Assembly: GCF_002251755.1 (NCBI RefSeq) | Contig: NZ_NOXT01000121.1 | Span: 62,001 to 126,000, forward strand | Direction of reading: 5' to 3' | DNA from: Sandarakinorhabdus cyanobacteriorum | GTDB lineage: Bacteria > Pseudomonadota > Alphaproteobacteria > Sphingomonadales > Sphingomonadaceae | DNA length: 64,000 bases | Program-made: the position numbers and the translations under genes | Notes under the pieces: model-generated | Told to the model about the DNA's origin: nothing | Databases searched by the model: none | Seen by the model: the letters and a program-made list of their open reading frames with translations, nothing else | Shown here: piece after piece, positions 7,517 through 17,203 of the stretch | How the letters are laid out: each line of letters opens with the position of its first letter | Position numbering within the stretch: position 1 is the first letter of the stretch

Positions 7517-8460
7517 GCGCGGCGCCGCATGTGCCCGTCCTCCTCGATGAGGTGATGGCCGCGCTGAACCTGGCGGCCGGCGACATCTATGTCGATGCCA
7601 CGCTGGGCGCCGGCGGCTATCTGCGGGCGGCACGGGCGGCTGGGTTGGCCCATGCCTATGGCTTTGACCGGGACCCGGATGCCCATGCGCTCAATGCCGA
7701 TCTGGCCGGGCTGGATGATGTCACCCTGATCCGTCGGCCCTTTGCCGAGCTGGGAGCTGGCCTTGCCGATCATGGCGTGGCCGCCGTGGATGCCATCGCC
7801 TTTGACATCGGCGTGTCGTCGATGCAGATCGATCGGGCAGAACGCGGCTTTTCCTTCCAGGCCGATGGCCCGCTCGACATGCGGATGGCGCAGGAAGGCA
7901 TGAGCGCGGCCGATTTCATCAACAGCGCCAGCGAAACTGAAATCGCCGATGTCCTCTATCATCTGGGTGATGAGCGCGCCTCGCGCCGCATTGCGCGTGC
8001 CATCGTTGCTGATCGGCCGTTCAGCCGCACCAGCGAACTGGCCGGCCTGATCCGCCGTGTGCTGGGGCGCGGCGAGCCGGGCAAGGATCCGGCCACCCGC
8101 AGTTTCCAGGCCCTGCGCATTCACGTGAACGACGAACTGGGCCAGCTGGATGCCGGGCTGGCCGCCGCCGAACGCCTGTTGAAGCCGGGCGGCCGGCTGG
8201 CCGTTGTGAGTTTCCATTCGGCCGAAGACCGGCGGGTGAAGGCCTTCCTGCGTGACCGGTCGGGCAGCGCGCCGGCCGCATCGCGCCACCAGCCCTATGC
8301 CGCGCGCGGCCCGGCCCCCAGCTTTGAAAAACCAGCCAAGGCCGTGCGGCCATCGGATGCCGAAATCGCCCGCAACCCGCGGGCGCGCAGCGCCACCTTG
8401 CGCAGCGCCGTGCGCACCGCCGCGCCGGCCTGGCCAACCACCGTGGAGGGACGGGCATGA
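7513..8460 (+). CDS. rsmH: 16S rRNA (cytosine(1402)-N4)-methyltransferase RsmH
   Basis: An S-adenosylmethionine-dependent methyltransferase (formerly MraW) that modifies C1402 in the ribosomal P site. The 315 residues begin [15 protein letters not shown], with the SAM-binding [13 protein letters not shown] close behind. Other family motifs are [42 protein letters not shown] and [15 protein letters not shown]. The ATG at 7513 sits in an ATGA overlap with mraZ, and the stop overlaps ftsL the same way, so translation is probably coupled through the operon. Confidence 0.96.
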   Translation: MSAAPHVPVLLDEVMAALNLAAGDIYVDATLGAGGYLRAARAAGLAHAYGFDRDPDAHALNADLAGLDDVTLIRRPFAELGAGLADHGVAAVDAIAFDIGVSSMQIDRAERGFSFQADGPLDMRMAQEGMSAADFINSASETEIADVLYHLGDERASRRIARAIVADRPFSRTSELAGLIRRVLGRGEPGKDPATRSFQALRIHVNDELGQLDAGLAAAERLLKPGGRLAVVSFHSAEDRRVKAFLRDRSGSAPAASRHQPYAARGPAPSFEKPAKAVRPSDAEIARNPRARSATLRSAVRTAAPAWPTTVEGRA

Positions 8461-8966
8461 GGCAATATCTGTCGGCCATGCTGTGGATCACCGCCACCAC
8501 GGTGATCGTTGCGTCTGCCCAGGTGATCACCACCCGCGCCGCAGCCGAACGCCGCGCCGTCACCCGGCTGAACATCGAACTGGTGGACAACAAGGTGCGC
8601 ATCCGCGAGCTGGAAGCCGAACTGCGCACGCGCGCCGGCATGCCCGAGATGCAGCGCTGGAACGACGCCGTGTTCCAGATGGCCGCCCCGCAAAGCAGCC
8701 AGATCCTGCGATCGCCTGTGCAGCTGGCGGCCTTTGCCGCACGCCCGGATGCCCTGCCCCGCGTGCAGATGGCAGTGGCGGTCGATGCGCCGCTGGCGGC
8801 CGAAGCACCGCCGCCGGCCAGCGAAACCGGCGCACGCGTGCTGAAGACGAGCTTTGGCACCCCGGCAGCGACGGCCAGCGCCGCCCTGCCGGCGGTGACC
8901 CAGCCCGAACCCCTGCCACAGGAAGAAGCGGCTGATCCGACCGAGCCGCACGAAGGGGCCAACTGA
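8457..8966 (+). CDS. ftsL: FtsL-like cell division protein
   Basis: A 169-residue bitopic membrane protein in the standard ftsL position. It has a short cytoplasmic N-terminus, one membrane segment ([20 protein letters not shown]), and a charged coiled-coil stretch (residues about 32-62, [23 protein letters not shown]) as expected for the FtsQLB complex. The C-terminal 90 residues are Ala/Pro-rich and probably disordered, longer than in Escherichia coli FtsL. Identity rests mainly on position and topology. It is coupled on both sides: ATGA with rsmH and TGATG with ftsI. Confidence 0.85.
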   Translation: MRQYLSAMLWITATTVIVASAQVITTRAAAERRAVTRLNIELVDNKVRIRELEAELRTRAGMPEMQRWNDAVFQMAAPQSSQILRSPVQLAAFAARPDALPRVQMAVAVDAPLAAEAPPPASETGARVLKTSFGTPAATASAALPAVTQPEPLPQEEAADPTEPHEGAN

Positions 8967-10705
8967 TGGCAACCATCCCCGGCAATGATCCGTTGATCCG
9001 CGCCATTCCGGCCGCCGCCGGAGAGCGGGTGACGGCGCGCAGCCAGGCCCGGCAACGCCTGGCCTTCATCATCATGCTGTTTCCGGTGCTGGCGCTGGTC
9101 ATCCTCGTGCGGCTCATTGATCTGGCCGTGGTGCAGGGCATTCCCAAAAGCAGCGGCCCGACGATCAGCGCGGCGCCGCCGCGTGGCGACATATTGGATC
9201 GCAACGGCGTCGAACTGGCCCGCACCTTTGAAGCCTATGCCATCACCGTGATGCCGCGCCGGCTGACGTCGGACCCCGAGGTGCTGGCAACCCGGTTGGC
9301 CACCATCCTGCCCGAGCGCACCCGCGAAGAGATCCTGGCTGATCTCACCTCGGGCAAGAGCTTCCGCTATCTGGCCCGCCGCGTGCTGCCCGGCCAGGCC
9401 CGCCGCATCAACGAACTGGGCGAACCCGCCATCGAACTGGCCCGCGAGGCCGAACGGCTCTACCCCAATTACGCGCTTGCCGCCCAGGCACTGGGCTACA
9501 CCGACGACAAGGGCCATGGCCTCATTGGCGTGGAAAAGGCCTTTGATGCCGATCTTGCCGATCCGGTGAAACGCGCCACCCCGCTGATGCTCAGCCTCGA
9601 CGTGCGGGTCCAGCAGGCGATGAGCCACGAGCTGGCTGCGCTGGTGGCCGATCAGAACGCCAAGGGTGCTGCCGGCGTGGTGATGGACGTGAACAGCGGC
9701 GAAGTGCTGGCCATGGTCAGCCTGCCGGATTTCAACCCCAATGTGCCGGGCAAGCGCGCCGATGGCACCGTGTACACCACCGCCAATGATGATGGCAGCC
9801 GCTTCAACCGGGTGACGCTGGGCGGCTATGAGCTGGGTTCCACCTTCAAGGCCTTCACCATTGCCACCGCGCTGGAAACCGGCGTGTTGACCAACCTGCA
9901 GAAGCAATATGACGCCACCCGCCCGCTGGAAGTGGCCGGTTTCCGCATCCGTGACGATCACGCCAAGAACCGCTGGCTCACCGTGCCGGAAATCTTCATC
10001 TATTCCAGCAACATCGGCACTGCCCGCATGGCGCTGGAGGTGGGCCGCGAGCGCCAGCGCGAATATCTCGACAAGCTGGGCTTCCTGAAACCGGCCGAGT
10101 TTGAGCTGAAGGAAAAGACCAAGCCGCAATTCCCCCCACTCTCAAACTGGGGCCAGTTGGCGACAATGACCATCAGCTATGGCCATGGCCTCACCGTGTC
10201 GCCGCTGCATCTCGCCAATGGCTATGCCACGCTGGTCAATGGCGGCTTTTACCGGCCGCCCACCATCCTGAAGCGCGACGCCGCTGCCGTGCCGGCCGGC
10301 ACCCGCGTCTTTTCGGAAAAGACCAGCGCCGAAATGCGCCGCCTGCTGCGTCTGGTGGTGACCAATGGCACCGGCCGCAAGGCCGATGTTCCCGGCTATC
10401 GCGTCGGCGGCAAGACCGGCACCGCCGAAAAGATCGAAGGCGGCCGCTATGTCCGCGGCCAGAATGTGGTGAACTTCGCCGCCGTCTTCCCGGTGGACGC
10501 GCCGCGCTATGTCGTGGTGGCGATGATCGACGATCCGCGCGGCAGCAAGGCGACCTATGGCTTCCGCACCGCCGGCATGGTGGTGGCCCCGGCAATCCAC
10601 CGCATCATCGAACGCATCGCCCCGCCGCTCGGCGTGCTGCCCGATTACAACCGCGACGTGAATCTGGCCGGGCTGCTGCCCGGCGGTGCCGACGTGAAGG
10701 AATAA
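8966..10705 (+). CDS. ftsI: Septal peptidoglycan transpeptidase FtsI (PBP3)
   Basis: A class B penicillin-binding protein that cross-links septal peptidoglycan as partner of FtsW. The 579 residues contain one N-terminal membrane anchor (FIIMLFPVLALVILVRLIDLA), a pedestal domain beginning PPRGDILDRNGVELA, and a transpeptidase domain. The catalytic serine is Ser292 in GSTFK. The SxN motif is Ser347-x-Asn349 (IYSSNIGT) and the KTG motif starts at Lys483 (GGKTGTAEK). All active-site motifs are intact. Its start overlaps the ftsL stop, and murE follows after 3 bases. Confidence 0.96.
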   Translation: MATIPGNDPLIRAIPAAAGERVTARSQARQRLAFIIMLFPVLALVILVRLIDLAVVQGIPKSSGPTISAAPPRGDILDRNGVELARTFEAYAITVMPRRLTSDPEVLATRLATILPERTREEILADLTSGKSFRYLARRVLPGQARRINELGEPAIELAREAERLYPNYALAAQALGYTDDKGHGLIGVEKAFDADLADPVKRATPLMLSLDVRVQQAMSHELAALVADQNAKGAAGVVMDVNSGEVLAMVSLPDFNPNVPGKRADGTVYTTANDDGSRFNRVTLGGYELGSTFKAFTIATALETGVLTNLQKQYDATRPLEVAGFRIRDDHAKNRWLTVPEIFIYSSNIGTARMALEVGRERQREYLDKLGFLKPAEFELKEKTKPQFPPLSNWGQLATMTISYGHGLTVSPLHLANGYATLVNGGFYRPPTILKRDAAAVPAGTRVFSEKTSAEMRRLLRLVVTNGTGRKADVPGYRVGGKTGTAEKIEGGRYVRGQNVVNFAAVFPVDAPRYVVVAMIDDPRGSKATYGFRTAGMVVAPAIHRIIERIAPPLGVLPDYNRDVNLAGLLPGGADVKE

Positions 10706-10708
10706 GCC

Positions 10709-12142
10709 GTGCGGCTGGGGGCGCTCATTCCAGGTGGTGGCGATGCGGTGGTCACTGGCTTTGCGCTGGACAACCGCAAGGTTGCCCCCGGCACCGTGTT
10801 CGGGGCCTTCCAGGGCGCCCGGGTGAATGGCGAGGATTATATTCCGGCTGCCATCGCCGCCGGGGCCGTGGCCGTGGTTGCCCGCCCTGAAGCGGTGGTG
10901 GACGGCGCGCTGCACATTGCCGATGCCAATCCGCGCCGTGCCTTTGCCGCCCTGGCCGCCCGCTTCTTCGCGCCCTTCCCGGCGACAACGGTGGCCATCA
11001 CCGGCACCAACGGCAAGACCAGCACCGCCGAACTGACTCGCCAGCTGTGGCAACTCGCCGGCCAGCGTTCGGCCAGCATCGGCACGCTGGGCGTGACCAC
11101 CGGTTACGAGCGTGTTGCCCCGGCCGATGGCACTGGCGGCCTGACGACGCCCGATGTCGTCACCTTCCTCGCCACCATGGCCGGCCTGGCGCGCGAAGGC
11201 ATCAGCCATGCCGCCTTCGAAGCCTCCAGCCACGGGCTTGACCAGTATCGCACCGAAGGCCTGGCCGTGCGGGCCGCGGCCTTCACCAACCTGTCGCGCG
11301 ATCACCTCGATTACCATGGCACAATGGAGGCATATTTCACCGCGAAAACCCGGCTGATCACCGAGGTGTTGGACGCCAATGGCAGCGCGGTGATCTGGGC
11401 CGACGATGGTGACTGGTCGGCCCGGATGATCGCGCTGGCCCGCGCCCGTGGCCTCGCTCTGCTCACCGTTGGCACCGCCGGCGAGACGCTGAAGCTGATC
11501 AGCCGCACCCCAACCGCGCTGGGGCAGGACCTGGTGGTGGAAGCGGCCGGCAGCCGCCACAAGATCGCCCTGCCGCTGATCGGCGCCTATCAGGCGGCCA
11601 ATGCCCTGGTGGCGGCCGGCCTGGTGATTGCCACCGGCGGCGCGGTTGCGGCCACGCTTGCCGCCCTTGCCCGCGTGTCGGGCGTGCGCGGCCGGCTGGA
11701 GCGCGCCGTCATCACCCGCAGCGGCGCCGCCGTCTATGTCGATTATGCCCACACGCCCGATGCCATCGTCGCGGCCTGCGCGGCGCTGCGCCCGCACGTG
11801 ACGGGCAAGCTGATCATCGTCATCGGCGCCGGCGGCGACCGCGACGCCGGCAAGCGCCCGTTGATGGGAGAAGCCGCCACCGCCCACGCCGATCAGGTTT
11901 TCATCACCGATGACAATCCGCGCAGCGAGGATCCGGCCGCCATCCGCGCTGCCGTCGCCGCCGGTGCGCCGGGCGCCAGCATCGTGCCCGGCCGGCGCGA
12001 GGCGATTGCCGCCGCCATGGCCACGGCCGGGGCGGGCGATATCGTGCTCATCGCGGGCAAGGGCCATGAGCAAGGCCAGATCATCGCCGGCCGCACCCTG
12101 CCGTTCGATGATGTCGCCGTTGCGCGGGAGTGCGCGGCATGA
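10709..12142 (+). CDS. murE: UDP-MurNAc-L-Ala-D-Glu:meso-diaminopimelate ligase MurE
   Basis: The cytoplasmic Mur ligase that adds the third residue of the peptidoglycan stem peptide. The start is a GTG three bases after ftsI. The 477 residues include the ATP P-loop GTNGKTSTAEL near residue 97, a ligase middle domain (TNLSRDHLDYHGTMEAYF, with the lysine likely carbamylated in the family just after), and DNPRSEDP near residue 405. The DNPR motif selects meso-diaminopimelate rather than lysine. The stop overlaps murF as ATGA. Confidence 0.96.
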   Translation: MRLGALIPGGGDAVVTGFALDNRKVAPGTVFGAFQGARVNGEDYIPAAIAAGAVAVVARPEAVVDGALHIADANPRRAFAALAARFFAPFPATTVAITGTNGKTSTAELTRQLWQLAGQRSASIGTLGVTTGYERVAPADGTGGLTTPDVVTFLATMAGLAREGISHAAFEASSHGLDQYRTEGLAVRAAAFTNLSRDHLDYHGTMEAYFTAKTRLITEVLDANGSAVIWADDGDWSARMIALARARGLALLTVGTAGETLKLISRTPTALGQDLVVEAAGSRHKIALPLIGAYQAANALVAAGLVIATGGAVAATLAALARVSGVRGRLERAVITRSGAAVYVDYAHTPDAIVAACAALRPHVTGKLIIVIGAGGDRDAGKRPLMGEAATAHADQVFITDDNPRSEDPAAIRAAVAAGAPGASIVPGRREAIAAAMATAGAGDIVLIAGKGHEQGQIIAGRTLPFDDVAVARECAA

Positions 12143-13524
12143 GCCTGTGGACCAGCGCCGAGATCGCCGCCGCCTGCGCCGGCACCGCCATCGGTGAGTT
12201 CGCCGCCACCGGCGTCACCTTCGACAGCCGCGAGGTGGAGCCCGGCGACCTGTTCATCGCGCTGAAGGGCGAGGCGACCGACGGGCATCGCTATCTCGGC
12301 ATGGCGCGCGAACGCGGCGCGGCCGGCCTGCTGGTCAGCGAAGCCGTTGACGGCCCTGCCGTGCGCGTGGCGGACACGATGGCCGCCTTGAACGCGCTGG
12401 GCGGCGCCGCGCGCGACCGCAGCAACGCGCTTCGCATTGGCGTGACCGGCAGTGTTGGCAAGACCGGCGTGAAGGAGGCGCTGAAGGCGGCGCTCACCCG
12501 TTTTGCGCCTGATGCCGTGCACGCCTCGGTCAAGAGCTACAACAACCACACCGGCGTGCCGCTGTCCCTCGCACGTATGCCGGCGGCCAGCCGCTTTGGC
12601 GTGTTCGAAATGGGCATGAACCACAGCGGCGAACTGGCCGCCCTCACCCAGCTGGTGCGCCCGCACATCGCCATCGTCACCTGGGTGGCATCGGCCCACC
12701 GCGAATTCTTCGCCACCGAGGCCGACATTGCCCGCGCCAAGGCCGAAATCTTTGCCGGCCTGCCGGCTGGCGGCACTGCCATCATCCCGCACGATAATCC
12801 CCATGCCGGCCTGCTGGCCGATGCGGCGGTGGCAGCGGGGGCCCGCGTGGTCCGCTTCGGGCAGACGGCCGGGGCCGACGTGATGGCCGAACAGGTGGCC
12901 CTCCACCCCGATTGCTCGTGCGTGACCGCCCGCATTGGGGATGACCGCCTGACCTTCAAGATCGGCATGGCTGGCCGCCATTGGGTGAACAACGCGCTGG
13001 CCGTGCTGGCCGGAGTGCAGGCAGCCGGCGGCGATCTCGCGCTGGCCGGGCTGGCGCTGGCCGAACTGAACGGCCTGCCGGGCCGGGGCCGGCGGCTGCG
13101 GGTGCCGGCCGGGAACGGCCAGGCCATCGTGATCGACGAAGCCTACAACGCCAATCCTGCCAGCATGGCTGCCAGCCTTGCCGTGTTGCGCGACGTGGTG
13201 CCGGCCCGCGCCGGCCGCCGCATCGCGTTGTTGGGCAGCATGAAGGAACTGGGCACGCTGTCGGCAGAATTCCACGCCGGCATCGCGCCGCACATCATCG
13301 ATGCGCAGGTGGCGCTGGCCGTGCTGGTCGGCGCCGAAATGAAGCCATTGGCCGAGGCGCTGGGCCGCCAGACCGACGTGCGCCATGTCGCCACGGCCGA
13401 TGCGGCGATGGCCGAGATCGGCCGCAGCCTTGCGGCCGACGACGTGCTGCTGGCCAAGGGATCCAATTCAATCGGGCTGGGCCGCGTGGTCGCCGCGCTG
13501 GCCGCCGGGGAGCATATGGCATGA
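12139..13524 (+). CDS. murF: UDP-MurNAc-tripeptide:D-Ala-D-Ala ligase MurF
   Basis: The Mur ligase that adds D-alanyl-D-alanine to the stem peptide. The ATG at 12139 ([15 protein letters not shown]) lies in an ATGA overlap with murE; an upstream in-frame alternative start at 12130 is not needed. The 461 residues show the N-terminal substrate domain ([17 protein letters not shown]), the ATP loop [10 protein letters not shown] near residue 113, [12 protein letters not shown], and the C-terminal [11 protein letters not shown] and LLGSMKELG motifs. It is coupled to mraY by another ATGA overlap. Confidence 0.96.
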   Translation: MSLWTSAEIAAACAGTAIGEFAATGVTFDSREVEPGDLFIALKGEATDGHRYLGMARERGAAGLLVSEAVDGPAVRVADTMAALNALGGAARDRSNALRIGVTGSVGKTGVKEALKAALTRFAPDAVHASVKSYNNHTGVPLSLARMPAASRFGVFEMGMNHSGELAALTQLVRPHIAIVTWVASAHREFFATEADIARAKAEIFAGLPAGGTAIIPHDNPHAGLLADAAVAAGARVVRFGQTAGADVMAEQVALHPDCSCVTARIGDDRLTFKIGMAGRHWVNNALAVLAGVQAAGGDLALAGLALAELNGLPGRGRRLRVPAGNGQAIVIDEAYNANPASMAASLAVLRDVVPARAGRRIALLGSMKELGTLSAEFHAGIAPHIIDAQVALAVLVGAEMKPLAEALGRQTDVRHVATADAAMAEIGRSLAADDVLLAKGSNSIGLGRVVAALAAGEHMA

Positions 13525-14594
13525 TCAAGCTGCTGGCTGATCTGGCGGGCTATGAAGGCCTGTTCAACCTGTTCCGCTATATCAGCTTCCGCGCCATCGC
13601 GGCACTGATGACCAGCCTGGCCATCGCACTGCTGATCGGCCCGCGCTTCATCGACATGCTGCGCATGAAGCAGGGCAAGGGCCAGCCGATCCGGGAAGAC
13701 GGGCCGGAATGGCACCTGCTCACCAAGCGCGGCACCCCAACAATGGGCGGCCTGCTCATCCTGATCGGCTTCACGATTTCCACCCTGCTGTGGATGGACA
13801 TCACCAACGGCTTCGTGTGGGCGGCCCTCGCCGTCACCCTTGGTTTCGGCGCCATCGGCTTCATGGACGATTATGACAAGGTGACGAAGCAGAGCCACAA
13901 GGGCGTTTCCGGCAAGGTCCGCCTTTGCCTCGAGTTCCTGATCGCCGGCCTTGCCTGCACCTATATCGCCACCCACACCGGCTTCAAACTCTACCTGCCG
14001 CTGGTCAAGGATTATGGACTTGATCTGGGCTGGTTCTACATCGGCTTTGCCGCCTTCATCGTGACCGGGTTTGGCAATGCGGTGAACCTGACCGACGGGC
14101 TGGATGGCCTTGCCACCATGCCGGTGATCATCGCCGCCGGGGCCTTTGCCATCATCGCCTATCTGGTAGGGAATATCCGCTTTTCCGATTATCTCGGCAT
14201 CCATCATGTCGCCGGTTCGGGCGAACTGGCGGTGTTCTGCGCCGCGCTGATCGGTGCCTGTCTGGGCTTCCTGTGGTTCAACGCGCCGCCGGCCCAGGTG
14301 TTCATGGGCGACACCGGCAGCCTTGCGCTCGGCGGCGCGCTCGGCACCATCGCGGTCATCACCAATCACGAGCTGGTGCTGCTGGTGATCGGCGGCCTGT
14401 TCGTGCTGGAAACCCTGTCCGTCATCATCCAGGTCGTCAGCTTCAAGACCACCGGCCGCCGCGTGTTCCGCATGGCCCCGCTGCACCATCATTATGAAAA
14501 GAAAGGCTGGAAAGAATCCACCGTGGTGATCCGCTTCTGGATCATCGCCATCCTGCTCGCCCTTGCGGGCCTGGCCACGCTGAAACTGCGGTGA
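13521..14594 (+). CDS. mraY: Phospho-N-acetylmuramoyl-pentapeptide-transferase MraY
   Basis: An integral membrane enzyme that transfers phospho-MurNAc-pentapeptide to undecaprenyl phosphate, giving lipid I. The 357 residues form about ten membrane segments. Diagnostic motifs are [11 protein letters not shown], the Asp-rich [38 protein letters not shown] and the metal-site histidines in [13 protein letters not shown]. The start is the ATG in the murF overlap. The stop TGA at 14592-14594 overlaps the ATG of a 35-codon ORF that bridges to murD. Confidence 0.97.
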   Translation: MIKLLADLAGYEGLFNLFRYISFRAIAALMTSLAIALLIGPRFIDMLRMKQGKGQPIREDGPEWHLLTKRGTPTMGGLLILIGFTISTLLWMDITNGFVWAALAVTLGFGAIGFMDDYDKVTKQSHKGVSGKVRLCLEFLIAGLACTYIATHTGFKLYLPLVKDYGLDLGWFYIGFAAFIVTGFGNAVNLTDGLDGLATMPVIIAAGAFAIIAYLVGNIRFSDYLGIHHVAGSGELAVFCAALIGACLGFLWFNAPPAQVFMGDTGSLALGGALGTIAVITNHELVLLVIGGLFVLETLSVIIQVVSFKTTGRRVFRMAPLHHHYEKKGWKESTVVIRFWIIAILLALAGLATLKLR

Positions 14595-14701
14595 TGGCCA
14601 TGCTCGTACGCGGCGCTCCACCCCTCATCCTCCAAAACCCCACACCGCGCGCGCCGCGGCGTATCAGTGGCGTGCGGGGGGGTGGAGCGTCGCAGCCTTG
14701 A
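14594..14701 (+). CDS. Candidate 35-codon coupling ORF between mraY and murD
   Basis: An open frame starting with the ATG in the TGATG overlap at the mraY stop (first residues [13 protein letters not shown]) and ending at a TGA (14699-14701) that overlaps the murD TTG start as TTGA. It fills the only gap in the mraY-murD junction exactly. The predicted peptide is Pro/Arg/Gly-rich with no recognisable domain, so the act of translation may matter more than the product. Its coding region spans both arms of the hairpin that would hide the murD ribosome site. No protein-level evidence exists here. Confidence 0.5.
   Translation: MAMLVRGAPPLILQNPTPRAPRRISGVRGGGASQP
14611..14692 (+). promoter_or_regulatory. 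Hairpin that would sequester the murD Shine-Dalgarno site
   Basis: The left arm 14611-14624 (CGGCGCTCCACCCC) pairs with the right arm 14679-14692 (GGGGTGGAGCGTCG) at 14 positions, one of them G-U, around a 54-base loop that can itself fold. The right arm contains the GGTGGAG purine stretch that is the only plausible ribosome site for the murD TTG at 14698. Confidence 0.5.
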
Positions 14702-15978
14702 TCACCGCACCCGCCTTTGCCGCAAAACGCTGGGGTGTGCTGGGCCTCGCCCGCACCGGCCGGGCGGTTGCGGCTGCCATCACGGCGTCGGGCGGGGATG
14801 TCTGGGCCTGGGATGACGGCGAGGCGGCCCGCACCGCCTTTGATGGCACGTTGGTCGATCTTGTGCATGCCGACCTGTCGGGCCTGGCTGGCATCATCGT
14901 CTCGCCCGGCGTGCCACACAGCGCCCCGATCTTCGCCGCTGCCGCCAGGGCCGGCGTGCCGGTGATGGGTGACACCGAATTGTTCGCGCGCGCCCTGCCG
15001 CACCTGCCGCCCACACGGGTGGTGGGCATCACCGGCACCAACGGCAAATCAACCACCACCGCACTGCTGCACCATCTGCTCGTCACCGCCGGCATCCCCG
15101 CTGCGATGGGCGGCAACATCGGCCTGCCGATCCTGGCGCAGGATCCGTTGCCAGCCGGCGGCGTCTGGGTGCTGGAACTGTCGAGCTATCAGCTGGACAT
15201 CACCCACAGCCTCGCCTGCGATGTGGCCATCCTCACCAACATCACGCCCGATCATCTCGAACGGCACGGCACCATGGCCGGCTATGCCGCAGCCAAGGCG
15301 CGGCTCTTTGCCATGCAGACACCCGGCGCCACCGCCATCGTCGGCCGCGCGGCCCAGGCGCATTATCATGTTGCCACGGGCCCAGCCGGCCTGATCACGA
15401 TCGAGGACGTCGCCCTGCCCGGCGCCCAGGCCGACTGGCCCTCGCTGCAGGGGCCGCACAATCTCGAAAACGCCCGCGCCGCCGTCGCCGCCGCGCGGCG
15501 GCTGGGGCTGGACGATGCCACCATCGCGCGCGGGCTCGCCAGCTATCAGGCCCTCGCCCATCGCATGGAACCGGTCGGCGAAAAGCGCGGCCTGTTGTGG
15601 GTGAACGACAGCAAGGCGACCAACCCCGATTCCACCGCCCCAGCGCTCGCGGCCTACCAACGCATCCACTGGATTGCCGGCGGCCGGCCCAAGCTCGACA
15701 CCAATGGCCAGGCCGATCTGTCGGCGGTGCTGCCCAATCTGGGCCAGGTGGTAGATGCATGGCTGATCGGCGAGGCGGCGCCGCAATTCGCCGCGCAGTT
15801 GCGCCCGCACTTGCCGGTCACCGAAGCCGGCACGCTTGATGCCGCCATCACGGGCATCCTGGCCACGGCGCAGACCGGAGATGTCGTGCTGTTCAGCCCG
15901 GCTGCGGCCAGCTTTGATCAATATCGCGATTTCGAACAGCGCGGCGCGGCCTTCCGCGAGGCCGTGGCAGCCTTGTGA
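14698..15978 (+). CDS. murD: UDP-MurNAc-L-alanine:D-glutamate ligase MurD
   Basis: The Mur ligase that adds D-glutamate to UDP-MurNAc-L-alanine. The 426 residues start at a TTG giving the family N-terminus (ITAPAFAAKRWGVLGLARTGRAV); no in-frame ATG lies nearby. The ATP loop is GTNGKSTTTALL near residue 116. A ligase core (LELSSYQLD, TNITPDHLERHGTM) follows, then NDSKATNPDSTAPAL and a C-terminal LFSPAAASFDQY. It lies 103 bases after mraY, and the gap is bridged by a small ORF. ftsW follows after 13 bases with a GAGGGGG ribosome site. Confidence 0.95.
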   Translation: MITAPAFAAKRWGVLGLARTGRAVAAAITASGGDVWAWDDGEAARTAFDGTLVDLVHADLSGLAGIIVSPGVPHSAPIFAAAARAGVPVMGDTELFARALPHLPPTRVVGITGTNGKSTTTALLHHLLVTAGIPAAMGGNIGLPILAQDPLPAGGVWVLELSSYQLDITHSLACDVAILTNITPDHLERHGTMAGYAAAKARLFAMQTPGATAIVGRAAQAHYHVATGPAGLITIEDVALPGAQADWPSLQGPHNLENARAAVAAARRLGLDDATIARGLASYQALAHRMEPVGEKRGLLWVNDSKATNPDSTAPALAAYQRIHWIAGGRPKLDTNGQADLSAVLPNLGQVVDAWLIGEAAPQFAAQLRPHLPVTEAGTLDAAITGILATAQTGDVVLFSPAAASFDQYRDFEQRGAAFREAVAAL

Positions 15979-15991
15979 GGGGGATGGACTG

Positions 15992-17203
15992 ATGGGCCTT
16001 GCAGCACGCCGCCTCGACAAGCGCAGCTATCCCGCCGGCGCTGGCGCCGCCTTCTCGCGCGGGGACCGCAGCCGCTTCGGCCGCTGGTTCTGGACGATCG
16101 ACAAGACCCTGCTGCTGCTGATCCTGGCGCTGATCGCGGCCGGCATCACTGCGGTGGCCGCTGCTTCACCGGCGGCGGCCCGGCGGCTTTCGGGCGGCAA
16201 TTTCCGGATGGACGATCTTTATTTCCTCTACCGCCAACTGATGTGGGTGGCGCTGGGGCTGCCGGTCATGCTCGGCACCTCGATGCTCAGCATCCGCAAC
16301 CTGAAACGGCTGGCGGTGGTGGGCACATTGATCTGTCTGCTCTCCCTCATCCTGGTGCCGTTCATCGGCGGCGGCGCCAACGGCGCGGCACGCTGGATCC
16401 AGCTGCCGGGCTTCCAGTTCCAGCCATCGGAATTCTTCAAGCCCTGCTTCATCATCGCCACCGCCTGGCTGCTCAGCCTGAAGCTGGAGGACGGCAGCCT
16501 GCCCACGATGCAGATCAGCGCGGCGGTGTTGGCCATGGCGTTGATCTGCCTGATCGCCCAGCCCGATGTCGGCCAATCGGCACTGATCTCGGTGGTGTGG
16601 CTGTCCCAGGCCACGCTGGCCGGCCTGTCGCTCACCATCATCGGCGCACTGGCTGTCACCGGCGTGATCGGGTTGGTTGCCGCCTATTTCACCCTCGATC
16701 ACTTCGCCGCCCGCATCGACAAGTTCATCACCGGTTCCGGCGACACGTTCCAGATCGACAAGGCGCTGGATTGTTTCCGCGCCGGTGGCCTGATGGGCAC
16801 CGGGCCGGGCGAAGGCCGCATGAAGTTCCGCCTGCCCGAAGCCCAGACCGATTATATCTTCAGCGTGCTCGGCGAGGAGTTTGGCCTGATTGCCTGCGCC
16901 CTGCTTGCTGGGCTGTTCCTGGCGCTGGTGGTGCGTGCCCTGCTGCTGGCGATGGAGGAGGATGATCCCTTCATCTTCCTCGCCACATCGGGTCTGGCCA
17001 TCCAGTTCGGCCTGCAGGCCACCATCAACATGATGGTCAATCTGGCGCTGCTGCCCTCCAAGGGCATGACCCTGCCCTTCATCAGCCATGGCGGTTCCAG
17101 CTTCCTCGCCATCTCGCTGGGCGCCGGCATGCTGCTCGCCCTCACCCGCTGCAATCCCTTCCTGAAGGGGCGGCCCTGGGCCAAGGGCGCTCTGGCCGCA
17201 TGA
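15992..17203 (+). CDS. ftsW: SEDS-family peptidoglycan glycosyltransferase FtsW
   Basis: An integral membrane polymerase that builds septal glycan strands with FtsI. The ATG at 15992 begins MGLAARRLDKRSY, placing a 40-residue cytoplasmic tail before the first membrane segment (LLLLILALIAAGITAVAAA). The 403 residues show SEDS landmarks: the ANGAARWIQLPGFQFQPSE loop, AQPDVGQSALI, the LMGTGPGEGRMKFRLPEAQT extracellular loop with its catalytic-region acidic residues, and LPFISHGGSS. The longer open frame upstream overlaps murD and is rejected. The stop overlaps murG as ATGA. Confidence 0.95.
   Translation: MGLAARRLDKRSYPAGAGAAFSRGDRSRFGRWFWTIDKTLLLLILALIAAGITAVAAASPAAARRLSGGNFRMDDLYFLYRQLMWVALGLPVMLGTSMLSIRNLKRLAVVGTLICLLSLILVPFIGGGANGAARWIQLPGFQFQPSEFFKPCFIIATAWLLSLKLEDGSLPTMQISAAVLAMALICLIAQPDVGQSALISVVWLSQATLAGLSLTIIGALAVTGVIGLVAAYFTLDHFAARIDKFITGSGDTFQIDKALDCFRAGGLMGTGPGEGRMKFRLPEAQTDYIFSVLGEEFGLIACALLAGLFLALVVRALLLAMEEDDPFIFLATSGLAIQFGLQATINMMVNLALLPSKGMTLPFISHGGSSFLAISLGAGMLLALTRCNPFLKGRPWAKGALAA

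Noticed and set aside
8021-12073. Long minus-strand open frames across ftsL, ftsI and murE
   Set aside because: They mirror well-supported dcw genes; the translations are low-complexity and His/Gly-rich with no family motif.
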